NCBI RefSeq assembly: GCF_001429065.1
Contig: NZ_LMIB01000017.1
Location: 197,646-261,645 of the forward strand
Length of the DNA: 64,000 bases
From: Sphingomonas sp. Root710
GTDB taxonomy: Bacteria; Pseudomonadota; Alphaproteobacteria; Sphingomonadales; Sphingomonadaceae
Direction: 5' to 3'
Part shown: positions 9,790-18,413 of the stretch, in pieces
How positions within the stretch are numbered: the first letter of the stretch is position 1
How the letters are laid out: each line of letters begins with the position of its first letter
Notes under the pieces: generated by a model
Databases searched by the model: none
What the model was told of the DNA's origin: nothing
Seen by the model: the letters and a program-made list of their open reading frames with translations, nothing else
Translations under genes and position numbers: made by a program

Positions 9790-11200
9790 GGACTTTCTCG
9801 CCACCGCCCGGAACTGGCTTCCGGGACGGCATGGGGACGAGGCTTCGACGGGTTCGCTGACCCGCCGGATGATCTCGATCGCGGCGCTGTGGATCAGCGT
9901 ATTGCTGATCGGCGGGGGCTTCGCGCTCGACCGGGTGCTGAGCGAGGCGATCACCCGCAATTTCGACGCGCAGCTCGAATATGTCCTCAACGCGATGATC
10001 GGATCGGCCGAGATCGGCCCCGACGGCGAAGTCCGCTTCAACCGGCCGCTGGGCGATCAACGCTTCCTCGAGCCCTATTCGGGGCTCTACTGGCAGGTCT
10101 CCGCCACCGGGCACGAGCCGTTCCGCTCGCGCTCGCTGTGGGACCGGGCGCTGCGCCAGGGAGAGGCGCATGAGGGCCAGAAGCTGCATGTCGCCGACAG
10201 CAACGAATTCGACAGCGAGCCGCTGCGGATCCTCGACCGCGAGGTCCGCCTGCCCGGCGCACAGACCGAATGGCGTTTTCAGGTCGCGGCAAGCCGGGCC
10301 GGGCTCAACGACCAGATCGCCGTATTGCGGCGGACGCTGGTCCGTTCCTTCGCCATCCTCGGGCTCGGCTTGATCATCCTTGCCGCGCTGCAGGCTACCT
10401 ATGGTCTATGGCCGCTGCGCAGCCTGCGCCGCGCGGTCGCGGCGGTCGGCTCGGGGATCAGTTCGCGGATCGATGCCAAGCTCCCCGACGAGGTCCGCCC
10501 CCTGGTCGAGGAGCTGAACGAGCTGCTCGCCCATAACGAGCGGCAGGCCGAGGAGGCGCGTCGCCATGCCGGCAATCTGGCCCATGCCCTGAAGACCCCG
10601 CTGACCGTGCTGATGAACGAGGCGGTGGCGAACAGCCCCGAACTCGCCGAGACGGTGGTCCGCACCACCGGGGATATGCGCCGTCAGGTCGACCACCATC
10701 TCGCTCGCGCCCGCGCGGTCGGCCGCCGCGCAAATGCGCAGGCGCGATCCGAAGTCTGGCCGTCGCTCAAGGCGGTCGAGCGGGCGATGGGGCGGATGCA
10801 CCGCCACGTCACCGTCGACCTGGCGGGCGATCAGCAGGCGATCGTGCATGTCGAGCGGCAGGATCTCGACGAAATCCTCGGCAACCTGATCGAAAATGCC
10901 GCCAAATATGGCCAGGGTCGCGTCTTCGTGACCGTGTCGCGCGAGGTTTCGAACTTCACTGCTTCGAAGAAGGTCGATTATGTCGAAATCCTCATAGAAG
11001 ATGACGGCCCCGGCATTCCCGCCGCCGCGCGAGAGAAGATGTTCGAACGCGGCGCGCGGCTCGACACCGGCAAGCCGGGCACCGGCCTCGGCCTCGCTAT
11101 CGTCCGCGATGTGGTGGGCATCTATGGCGGCCTGATCACGCTCGAGGAGAGCGAGGATCTGGGCGGGCTGATGGTGCGGGTGAAACTGCCGGCGGCCTAA
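9776..11200 (+). CDS. Sensor histidine kinase, PhoQ-like
   Basis: 474 aa from ATG 9776 (MIRPKDFLATARNW), inside the end of the response-regulator gene. TM1 is about 32-53, a periplasmic sensor region about 55-180, TM2 about 190-208, then HAMP. The H-box is NLAHALKTPLTVL with His about 270. The HATPase N-box is NLIENAAKYG and the G-boxes are EDDGPGIP and GTGLGLAIV. The HALKTPL variant and domain order match PhoQ-type kinases. Predicted inner-membrane kinase for the adjacent regulator; ligand unknown. Confidence 0.92.
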   Translation: MIRPKDFLATARNWLPGRHGDEASTGSLTRRMISIAALWISVLLIGGGFALDRVLSEAITRNFDAQLEYVLNAMIGSAEIGPDGEVRFNRPLGDQRFLEPYSGLYWQVSATGHEPFRSRSLWDRALRQGEAHEGQKLHVADSNEFDSEPLRILDREVRLPGAQTEWRFQVAASRAGLNDQIAVLRRTLVRSFAILGLGLIILAALQATYGLWPLRSLRRAVAAVGSGISSRIDAKLPDEVRPLVEELNELLAHNERQAEEARRHAGNLAHALKTPLTVLMNEAVANSPELAETVVRTTGDMRRQVDHHLARARAVGRRANAQARSEVWPSLKAVERAMGRMHRHVTVDLAGDQQAIVHVERQDLDEILGNLIENAAKYGQGRVFVTVSREVSNFTASKKVDYVEILIEDDGPGIPAAAREKMFERGARLDTGKPGTGLGLAIVRDVVGIYGGLITLEESEDLGGLMVRVKLPAA

Positions 11201-11319
11201 CCGGGACTTTGCGCCATTATGGTGGTTTCCCGGGTGGTGCCGAGCCAGCCTCCTGGCTAGGAAATCGTGGCGGATTTACTAGCTGTCGGGGGCGATAGCA
11301 TCCGTGCAGGGGGATGCGG

Positions 11320-13044
11320 ATGTCGACGCCGACAATGAATTCGGCACAGGTGGAGCAGATTTCTTTCTCCGGTAATCCGGACGTGCTCTCGCTGCTCGCC
11401 GGCGTTCGCTGGGTCGCCACCGGCAATGCGGTATCGCTCACCTACAGCTTTCCCACGTCGGGGGCGGTCTGGGCCAATCCCTATTCCGATATCCGCGAGC
11501 CGAGCAGCTTTCAGGCATTCGGCCCTTCGGAGATTGCCGCGGCACGCACCGCACTTCAACTTTGGTCGCGCTACGCCAACATCAATTTCTCCGAGACCTC
11601 CGACACCTCATCCAATGTCGGCGATATACGCTTCGGCTTCACGAACACGGATGGCGATGGATCCGTAGCCCATGCTTATTACCCCAGCCGCGCCCCGTCG
11701 TCCGGGGACGTCTGGTTGCAGCGAACCGCCATCACGGGTCCGTTCAACCCGGGCGACCCTGACTTCTTCGTGTTGCTGCACGAGATCGGCCACACGCTGG
11801 GGCTGAAACATCCGTTCGAAGCTTCACCGCTCGTCGGCCTGAATTCGTTGACGATCGACCCCGCGCTGGACTCGATCAGCTATACGGTGATGTCCTATAA
11901 CGTGGCGCCGGGCATGCCGTCTTCGGATTATGCCATCAGCTACCTTCCGACGACGCCGATGGATTATGACATCCGGGCACTTATCGGCCTCTATGGGCGC
12001 CGGTCGTTCAACGAAGGCGACACGCAATATGTGTTCAATGAGAGCCGGGATTATTTTCAGACGATCTACGACACCGGCGGCAACGACACGATCATCCTCA
12101 ATTCGAGTGGCGAGTTCGGCATCGTCGACCTTGCCGGCGGCGCATGGAGCTCGTTAGGCAATGCGCTCTACATTTTCGACGCGGCCGGGCGGCTGGTCGA
12201 TACCGACATCTTCAACGTGATGATTTTCCGCGATTCGGTGATCGAGAACGCCATCACCGGCGCGGGTGACGACGATATCTATGGCAACGAGGTGGCTAAT
12301 CGTCTGGAGGCGGGGGCCGGGCATGATGTCGTGATGGGCTATGAGGGCGGCGACACCATCCTTGGCGGCGACGGCAACGACCATCTTTACGGCCGCGCCC
12401 CCACCGGCGGCGATGACGGCGCGGACAGCATCTCGGGCGGCGACGGCAGCGACTATCTGCAGGGCAATGCCGGCAATGACAGTCTCGACGGCGGCGCGGG
12501 ATCGGATCGCGTCAATGGCGGCAACAATGACGACGATATGCTGGGCGGGACCGGCAACGACACGATGAACGGCAATATCGGCGCGGACAGGATCGACGGC
12601 GGCGAGGGCAATGATTCGCTGCGCGGCGGCCAGGGCGGCGATTCGATCAGCGGTGGCGCGGGCGACGACATCCTGTCCGGCGATCTGGGCGCGGACACGT
12701 TGAACGGCGGACTGGGGTCGGACGTCTTCACCTTCTCCGGCGCGGGCTCTCCCACGGCGACGCCAGACCGGACCGCCGATTTCACCGACGGGACCGACCA
12801 TATCGCGCTCGGCTTCGCGCCCTTGGCGATCCTGACCGGGGCGGCGCAGGCGAGCGCCAGCTTGGCGGCTGCCACGGCGCAGCAGCTGTTCGACGGCCAC
12901 GCCGGGAATAGCGAGGTCGCCGCGCTGATGGTGGGCGGCGATACCTATCTCTTCTATGCGGCCAATGGCGGAGCGACGGTGGATTCGGCGATCCTGCTCG
13001 CCGGTATCAATGCGCAGCTCTTCTCGGCCGCCGACTTCGTCTGA
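11320..13044 (+). CDS. Serralysin-type M10 metalloprotease with RTX repeats
   Basis: 574 aa from ATG 11320, six bases after AGGGGG; another ATG at 11314 directly abuts that site. No signal peptide. The zinc site HEIGHTLGLKHP (HExxHxxGxxH) is near residue 154, with the Met-turn YTVMSYN about 40 residues on. About 305-470 carries Ca2+-binding nonapeptide repeats (GGxGxDxL type, such as GGDGNDHLYG and GGAGSDRVNG), then the serralysin C-terminal domain (TADFTDGTDHIAL). Such proteases leave the cell by type I secretion using a C-terminal signal; no transporter is in the window. The frame ends at a long hairpin. Confidence 0.9.
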   Translation: MSTPTMNSAQVEQISFSGNPDVLSLLAGVRWVATGNAVSLTYSFPTSGAVWANPYSDIREPSSFQAFGPSEIAAARTALQLWSRYANINFSETSDTSSNVGDIRFGFTNTDGDGSVAHAYYPSRAPSSGDVWLQRTAITGPFNPGDPDFFVLLHEIGHTLGLKHPFEASPLVGLNSLTIDPALDSISYTVMSYNVAPGMPSSDYAISYLPTTPMDYDIRALIGLYGRRSFNEGDTQYVFNESRDYFQTIYDTGGNDTIILNSSGEFGIVDLAGGAWSSLGNALYIFDAAGRLVDTDIFNVMIFRDSVIENAITGAGDDDIYGNEVANRLEAGAGHDVVMGYEGGDTILGGDGNDHLYGRAPTGGDDGADSISGGDGSDYLQGNAGNDSLDGGAGSDRVNGGNNDDDMLGGTGNDTMNGNIGADRIDGGEGNDSLRGGQGGDSISGGAGDDILSGDLGADTLNGGLGSDVFTFSGAGSPTATPDRTADFTDGTDHIALGFAPLAILTGAAQASASLAAATAQQLFDGHAGNSEVAALMVGGDTYLFYAANGGATVDSAILLAGINAQLFSAADFV

Positions 13045-13048
13045 GAGC

Positions 13049-13100
13049 TAGAGCGATTTCCGAGTCGGCAGATGATTCCATCTGCCTAGAAATCGCTCTA
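13049..13100. terminator. Long hairpin between convergent genes
   Basis: Outer arms TAGAGCGATTTC and GAAATCGCTCTA enclose an inner hairpin GGCAGATG-ATTC-CATCTGCC. It separates the convergent protease and DUF815 genes (its end overlaps the DUF815 stop). No clean T-tract, so it may be a bidirectional terminator or a mobile palindrome. Confidence 0.65.
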
Positions 13101-13922
13101 GACGCTCTTGCCCGCGCGGCCCGCCAGTTCGACGACATATTGCCAGGCGACGCGGCCCGAGCGGCTGCCGCGCTGGGTGGCCCAGGCGATCGCGTCGAGC
13201 GGTTCGAAGTCGAGCCCGAACTTGGCGGCATAGCCCGCGACCATCGCGACATAGCTGTCCTGGTCGCAGACGTGGAAGCCGAGCGACAGGCCGAAGCGGT
13301 CGGCCAGCGCCAGCTTGTCGTCGACCACGTCGCGCGGGTTGATCGGGCTGTCCTGCTCGCGCAGGTCGCGCGAGACGATGTGGCGACGGTTGGCGGTGAC
13401 GTGGAGCCGGGCGTTGACGGGGCGCGCCTCGGCCCCGCCTTCGAGCATCGAGCGCAGCAGCCGGGGCCCCTGCCCGCCCGCCATGTCGTCGAAGCCGAGA
13501 TCGTCGAGGAACAGGATGAAGGCGCGTGGCAGATCGGCGATCAGCGCGAACAGGCGCGGCAGATCGGCGATCTTCTCACCCGCAATCTCGATCAGGGCGA
13601 CGTCATGGCCCTCGTCGCGCAGATGGCCGACCGTCGCCTTGACCAGCGCCGACTTGCCCGCGCCCCGCGCGCCCCACAGCAGCACGTCATGCGCCGCCGC
13701 ACCCGTCGCGAGTCGGCGGGCATTGTCGACCATCGCGGCCTTCTGCGCGTCGATGCCTGTGAGCAGATCGAGCGGCAGCGGCGTGAAGGCGCGCGTCTCG
13801 GCCAGGCCATGGTCGCGCCAGACATAGGCGGCGTGCGCCGACGGATCGGCATGCGGCGCAGGCGGCGGCGCGAGCCGTTCGAGTGCGTCGGCGATGCGGG
13901 CGAGGATATCGGGATCGGTCAT
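13098..13922 (-). CDS. DUF815 family P-loop ATPase
   Basis: 274 aa from ATG 13922 (MTDPDILARIADALERL). Walker A GARGAGKSALVKA (about 84-96), Walker B FILFLDDLGFDD (about 142-153), sensor TANRRH and DRFGLSLGFHVCDQD. The family has an AAA+ core and is widespread in alphaproteobacteria; its function is not established. It is often annotated as an ATP-binding protein. Here it is a single gene flanked by a terminator and a palindromic repeat. Confidence 0.87.
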   Translation of the reverse strand: MTDPDILARIADALERLAPPPAPHADPSAHAAYVWRDHGLAETRAFTPLPLDLLTGIDAQKAAMVDNARRLATGAAAHDVLLWGARGAGKSALVKATVGHLRDEGHDVALIEIAGEKIADLPRLFALIADLPRAFILFLDDLGFDDMAGGQGPRLLRSMLEGGAEARPVNARLHVTANRRHIVSRDLREQDSPINPRDVVDDKLALADRFGLSLGFHVCDQDSYVAMVAGYAAKFGLDFEPLDAIAWATQRGSRSGRVAWQYVVELAGRAGKSV

Positions 13923-13949
13923 GGGGAGCCCCGATAATTCAACAATCCC

Positions 13950-14043
13950 CGTCATGCCAGCGCAGGCTGGCATCCATGGCTGTTTCACCTGCGATGGTCA
14001 TCGGGGAGACGAGACATGGACCCCAGCCTTCGCTGGGGTGACG
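13950..14043. repeat. Palindromic intergenic repeat (CGTCATGCC family)
   Basis: Imperfect inverted arms CGTCATGCCAGCGCAGGCTG and CAGCCTTCGCTGGGGTGACG surround about 40 bases. It belongs to the same CGTCA-bounded class as copies at 15882, 32758, 43386 and 48585. It lies just upstream of the DUF815 gene. Confidence 0.75.
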
Positions 14044-14087
14044 AGATTGGCTTGGATTACACCTCGCTCCGACTTGATCTCAGACAG

Positions 14088-14501
14088 CTAGGGCCGAACG
14101 AGAAGGTAGAATGCCCCGGATCCGCACCCACCCCTATTACCTTTGGGCTTACGAACCGGAACAGCACAACCACGCCCCTCTGGAGGGCTTTCCTTCTTCC
14201 CAAAAAACACCGGCCTGCTTTTCGAGTTCAGTATGATCGTCCGGAAGGTATTTTTAACAACAGCACAGTTGGCACCGACCTGATAATCCACATGAAGCAT
14301 AGGCACAGGGTTCATCGTATCCGTGACCTGAAGATATTGGATCAGCGTTGAGCGATCGATCTCACGGCCGTTCCATAAGATTCGACTTTCTCGAGAAACG
14401 ATTAGTCGATCGGCCGCCGGCTCGGTGCAAGCTATCGCCGGAAGGCTGGCCATCACAAGCACACAGCCTGCCAGCATATGGGCAATCGTCCGGATTATCA
14501 C
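14088..14501 (-). CDS. Small exported protein, possibly ExbD/TolR-like periplasmic domain
   Basis: 137 aa from GTG 14501, in a GTGA overlap with the stop of prsR; an internal ATG at 14477 is an alternative. Residues about 5-24 are a signal peptide ending AIAC, so it could be a lipoprotein or cut after AIA. The middle (ILWNGREIDRSTLIQYLQ, then MLHVDYQVGANCAVVKNTF) resembles the periplasmic fold of ExbD/TolR, but the usual N-terminal anchor is replaced by a signal sequence. Three cysteines remain. Coupling to prsR suggests a role linked to the PEP-CTERM/EPS system. Function is unproven; base composition is more A+T-rich than its neighbours. Confidence 0.6.
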   Translation of the reverse strand: MIIRTIAHMLAGCVLVMASLPAIACTEPAADRLIVSRESRILWNGREIDRSTLIQYLQVTDTMNPVPMLHVDYQVGANCAVVKNTFRTIILNSKSRPVFFGKKESPPEGRGCAVPVRKPKGNRGGCGSGAFYLLVRP

Positions 14502-15856
14502 ACCTCGATCCCGTACTGCTTCAGCAGATCATACAGCGTCGGCCGGCTGATCCCGAGCATCTTCGCGGCGTTGGAGATATTCCCCTCGCTGCGCGCCAGT
14601 GCGCGGGTAATCGCGCTGCGGTCAGCGACCTCCCGGACGGCCTTAAGGTTCAAAAAGCCGCCATCCTCGCGTTCGGGGACGAGATCGAGGTCCTCGGCGG
14701 TGACGAGCTTGCCGTCGGCCATGATCACCGCGCGCTTCAGCTTGTTCTCCAGCTCGCGGACATTGCCGGGCCAGCTCCAGCCGTCGATCGCCGCCAGCGC
14801 GTCGGGGGCGAAACCCTTGACCGGCGAGTCCATGTCGCGCGCCAGCTTCTTGAGCAGCAGCTTGGCGATCAGCAGCGCGTCGCCCGGCCGTTCGGCGAGG
14901 GCGGGGATGCGGACGACGATCTCGGCAAGGCGATAATAAAGGTCCTCGCGGAAGCGGCTCTCGGCAATCATCGCGTCGAGATTCTGGTGGGTCGCGCAGA
15001 CGATCCGCGTGTCGACCGGGATCGCCTTGCGGCTGCCGATCCGTTCGATCACCCGCTCCTGGAGGAAGCGCAGCAGCTTGACCTGGAGCGGAAACGGGAT
15101 ATCCCCCACCTCATCGAGGAAGAGGGTGCCGCCTTCGGCCAGTTCGATCTTGCCCTCGGTGGTCTTGATCGCGCCGGTGAATGCGCCCTTCTCGTAACCG
15201 AACAGTTCGGCCTCGAGCAGATTTTCCGGGATGGCGGCGCAGTTGATCGCGACGAAGGCCCCGCCGCTCCGCTTGCTCTTGTTGTGGAGCAGTCGCGCAA
15301 GCACCTCCTTGCCGGTGCCGCTCGCGCCGAGCAGCATCACCGAGACGTCGGTATTGGCCACCCGCTCGATCGTGCGGGCGACCTTGAGCATGCCCGGGTC
15401 GTTCGTGATCAGCCCGCCATCGGCCGCCGATCCGTCGCCCTGCGCCTGGAGCCGGGCATTTTCCCGTTCGAGATCGTGGAGCTGGAAAGCGCGCGCGACG
15501 ATCAGGCCGAGTTCGTCGATGTCGACCGGCTTGTGGTAATAATCATAGGCCCCCGCGGCGATGGCGCGCAGCGCGCCTTCGCGCCGCCCCTGCCCCGAGG
15601 CGACGATGACCTTGGTGTCGGGCTTGAGCGCGAGGATCGCGTCGAGCGTCGCGAAGCCCTCGGTCGTGCCGTCGGGATCGGGCGGCAGGCCGAGATCGAG
15701 CGTGACCACGGCGGGTTCGTAATGGCGCAGCGCGTCGATCGCCGCCTGACGGTTGGTGGCCGAGACGACCTCATAATCCTCATAGGCCCAGCGCAGCTGC
15801 TTCTGCAGGCCCTCATCGTCCTCGACGATCAGCAGGCGGGGTTTTGGTCCGCTCAT
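14498..15856 (-). CDS. prsR: PEP-CTERM-system sigma-54 response regulator PrsR
   Basis: 452 aa from ATG 15856, seven bases after GGGGGAG. Receiver domain about 1-125 (IVEDDEGLQKQ, TLDLGLPPDPDG with the phosphoacceptor Asp, YHKPVD). AAA+ sigma-54 activator domain: Walker A GASGTGKEV, the GAFTGA loop (YEKGAFTGA), Walker B GGTLFLDEVGD. C-terminal Fis-type HTH (ISNAAKMLGISRPTLYDLLKQ). The LGLPPDPDG spacing is typical of PrsR, the regulator paired with PrsK in exosortase A/PEP-CTERM exopolysaccharide loci. It probably activates sigma-54 promoters of EPS genes. Confidence 0.92.
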   Translation of the reverse strand: MSGPKPRLLIVEDDEGLQKQLRWAYEDYEVVSATNRQAAIDALRHYEPAVVTLDLGLPPDPDGTTEGFATLDAILALKPDTKVIVASGQGRREGALRAIAAGAYDYYHKPVDIDELGLIVARAFQLHDLERENARLQAQGDGSAADGGLITNDPGMLKVARTIERVANTDVSVMLLGASGTGKEVLARLLHNKSKRSGGAFVAINCAAIPENLLEAELFGYEKGAFTGAIKTTEGKIELAEGGTLFLDEVGDIPFPLQVKLLRFLQERVIERIGSRKAIPVDTRIVCATHQNLDAMIAESRFREDLYYRLAEIVVRIPALAERPGDALLIAKLLLKKLARDMDSPVKGFAPDALAAIDGWSWPGNVRELENKLKRAVIMADGKLVTAEDLDLVPEREDGGFLNLKAVREVADRSAITRALARSEGNISNAAKMLGISRPTLYDLLKQYGIEV

Positions 15857-15881
15857 ATGCGACTCCCCCAAATCCTCTTGC

Positions 15882-15974
15882 CGTCATTCCCGCGCAGGCG
15901 GGAATCCATATTCGCTGACGTTCGAGCCTCTTGCGTTTCGGAGGTTATGGATCCCCGCATCCGCGGGGATGACG
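15882..15974. repeat. Palindromic intergenic repeat between prsK and prsR
   Basis: Inverted arms CGTCATTCCCGCGCAGGCGG and CCGCATCCGCGGGGATGACG around about 53 bases. It fills the gap between prsK and prsR on the transcript and could form a stable hairpin that shifts their relative expression. Confidence 0.75.
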
Positions 15975-15986
15975 ACGGAATAGGCG

Positions 15987-18146
15987 TCACGCCGCACCCG
16001 CCGTCGGCAGCCCGCCGCCGAAGATCGCCGCCATCGGCAGGATGATGGTGAAGCGGCTGCCCTCGCCCTCGCGGCTCTGCACCTCGATCCGGCCGCCCAT
16101 CCCGGCGATGATCGAGCGCGCCTCATAGGCGCCAATGCCGAAGCCGCCGTCCTTGGTCGACGAGAAGGGATGGAACAGCCGCGACCGGATGAACTCGGCC
16201 GACATGCCGCAGCCCTGGTCGGCGACCTCGACCACCGCCTCCAGCCCGCGGCGGCCGATCGTCAGTTCGACCGGTGCGCCTTCGGGGCTGGCGTCGATCG
16301 CGTTCTGGACGAGATGGCCCAGCGCCTGTTCGAAGCGATCGGGATCGACCACCGCCATCACCTCGTCGCGCGCATTGATCAGCACGGGATGCTCGTTGGT
16401 GCGGGCACGCAGCATCTCCTCCGCCAGCGCGCGGAGCGAATGCGGTTCGGGCTCGTCGGGCTTCGAGCGGTGATGCTGCGACAGCCGCGCGAGCAGATCG
16501 TTCATCTTGCCGACCGAATTCCGCAGCGTGTCGATCATGTCGGCGCGGAACTCCGGCTTGTCGGCATGGCGCTCGGCATTGCGGGCGAGGAGGCTGAGCT
16601 GGCTCACGAGATTCTTGATGTCGTGCATGATGAAGGCGAAGCGCCGGTTGAATTCATCGAAACGGCGGGCATCCGAAAGCGCCTCCTGTCCTCGCGCCTC
16701 GGCTAGATAGCTTGCCACCTGCCGTCCCGCCACCCTGAGCAGGTCCTGATCCTCCTCGTCGAGCAGGCGCGGTTCGAGCGGCCGTTCGAGCAGCACCGCG
16801 CCGACCAGCCTGTCGAAATGGATCAGCGGCACCAGCGCCCAGGCGCGTTCCTCCGCTATCATCCATTCGGGGATCAGCGGGAGCGCCGCAGGCTCCTCGC
16901 CCTGGCGCAGCCGTTCGATCTCGATCACGTCGCCATGCGCCTGGAGATGATCCGCCAGCGCTGCCGAGCCGGCGGCCTGCGGCGCTTCAAGCATCGGCCA
17001 GTTCCATCGCGCCGACGCCTCCAGCCCGCCATCGGGGCCGCGCTGCATCAGCAGGCCGCCGGGGCAATCGAAGATGTCGCCTACTGCCTTCACGGTCCGC
17101 TCGGCCAGCGGCAGCGCGGCGTCGCCCGGCTGGCCGACAGTCTCGGTGAAGCGCCGCCACTCGACGCGATAATCATAGCGGTGCTGGAAGAAATTGCGCG
17201 CGACCGCCTTCTTGAAGCGCTGGCGGTAGCGGCTCGACGGGAAGAAGGACAGGGTGAAGGCGACGAAAACCGCCGCCAGGGTGAACTGGGGCAGGCGATC
17301 CTGCATGGCGGCGACGGCCAGCAGGCGGGCCACCAGCACCATCAGCGCGAGATAGGCGCCGCACAGCACCAGCGTGAGCGTCTGGAAGCCCGCGCCCCGC
17401 GAGGCGCGCATGCGATCGAGCGTGGCCAGCCGGCTGACCGTCACCATCATCGGCGCGAGCAGCACCATCATCAGGCCGCGCAGCGCGAACAGGCCGAGCG
17501 GCCAGCCATTGACCAGATAGGCGACGGTCGCGAGGTTGAGATCGAACCCCCACATCAGCGCCAGCCCCAGCATCGGCGAACCGAGCCCCCAGCGCGCCTC
17601 CGGCGGCGCGGCGGTGTAGAGATTGTGGAGCAGGCACAGCCCACCGATCGCGATCGCGATGCGCAGCGACTGGCCCGCGAGGAACAGTGTCTCCTGGATC
17701 CGCGGGCTGCCGGTGAAGGCGAGCGGCAGGGTCTTGATCACGACCGCGCCGATGATCAGCATGCCGAGCAGAACATAGATGCCGATGATCATCGGACGGC
17801 GCGGTCCCGCCGTCGCGGTCGGCGGCTGGAGCGCAAACAGGAAACCGAGCCATGCGGCGTCGGCGAGACTCTTGGCAACGCTCGACGCTATGCCGCCCGC
17901 CCCGAAGAGCGCCACCAGCGCGCACCACAAGGCAGTTAACGCGCAGGCGAGAGTCAGCGCGAGGCGGCGCGACCCGCCGTTGCGCACGGTCATCTGCCAG
18001 CCGACCAGCGCGGCGAACATGAACGCCGCGAGCGCATGGCCCCACTGGACCGCGGCTAGGATGATCGGCTCGGGAACGAAGGTGTTCTGAAGCGGGGAAA
18101 GATCGGCCTGCTGGCCGAGCATCGCCGCTTCGAGACCCCGCGCCAT
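15987..18146 (-). CDS. prsK: PEP-CTERM-system histidine kinase PrsK
   Basis: 719 aa from ATG 18146; ATG 18122 is an alternative. About eight hydrophobic segments span residues 28-305, a GAF-like domain about 350-495, then the H-box FIMHDIKNLVSQLSLL near 515 and the ATPase N-box NAIDASPEG with GCGMS and FGIGAYEAR. Domain order and the HDIKN motif fit PrsK, partner of PrsR. Only two bases separate the first ATG from a MITE (18149-18413), and no good Shine-Dalgarno site precedes either start, so the original 5' end may have been altered. Predicted inner-membrane sensor controlling EPS and PEP-CTERM protein export. Confidence 0.9.
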   Translation of the reverse strand: MARGLEAAMLGQQADLSPLQNTFVPEPIILAAVQWGHALAAFMFAALVGWQMTVRNGGSRRLALTLACALTALWCALVALFGAGGIASSVAKSLADAAWLGFLFALQPPTATAGPRRPMIIGIYVLLGMLIIGAVVIKTLPLAFTGSPRIQETLFLAGQSLRIAIAIGGLCLLHNLYTAAPPEARWGLGSPMLGLALMWGFDLNLATVAYLVNGWPLGLFALRGLMMVLLAPMMVTVSRLATLDRMRASRGAGFQTLTLVLCGAYLALMVLVARLLAVAAMQDRLPQFTLAAVFVAFTLSFFPSSRYRQRFKKAVARNFFQHRYDYRVEWRRFTETVGQPGDAALPLAERTVKAVGDIFDCPGGLLMQRGPDGGLEASARWNWPMLEAPQAAGSAALADHLQAHGDVIEIERLRQGEEPAALPLIPEWMIAEERAWALVPLIHFDRLVGAVLLERPLEPRLLDEEDQDLLRVAGRQVASYLAEARGQEALSDARRFDEFNRRFAFIMHDIKNLVSQLSLLARNAERHADKPEFRADMIDTLRNSVGKMNDLLARLSQHHRSKPDEPEPHSLRALAEEMLRARTNEHPVLINARDEVMAVVDPDRFEQALGHLVQNAIDASPEGAPVELTIGRRGLEAVVEVADQGCGMSAEFIRSRLFHPFSSTKDGGFGIGAYEARSIIAGMGGRIEVQSREGEGSRFTIILPMAAIFGGGLPTAGAA

Positions 18147-18148
18147 TA

Positions 18149-18413
18149 GGGTCTGTCCTGATAGTTCGAGATGGCCGGGATTGCCCTGAGAAGGGCGCCG
18201 GCAAGGAGGACTGCGCAGCCGGGGCTGGCTGCCCCCGGCAAGAAGTTCGACGCCGCCGGCGCCCTTCTCAGGGCAACCCTTCGGGCGGCCGTAGATTGGC
18301 GCCAGGAGGGCGTCGATCGTCGGTTATGATGAACCTCCATCGCTCCCTCCTCTCTCCTACCCTGGCGCCAATCTACGACCGTCACGGCCATCTCCAACTA
18401 TCAGGACAGACCC
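18149..18413. mobile_element. 265-bp MITE-like element with 28-bp terminal inverted repeats
   Basis: Termini 18149-18176 (GGGTCTGTCCTGATAGTT...) and 18386-18413 are inverted copies with one mismatch. The element is flanked by TTA on the left (18146-18148) and TTA on the right (18414-18416), a likely 3-bp target duplication. Two further nested inverted pairs lie inside: 18181-18202 with 18255-18276, and 18290-18306 with 18361-18377. No coding capacity. The ends and the TNA-type target are reminiscent of IS5-superfamily derivatives, which is inference. The right-hand TTA forms the TAA stop of the sugar transferase gene. Confidence 0.85.

Noticed and set aside
14348..16045. 565-codon plus-strand open frame across prsR
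   Set aside because: Antisense shadow of prsR; it also crosses an intergenic palindromic repeat.
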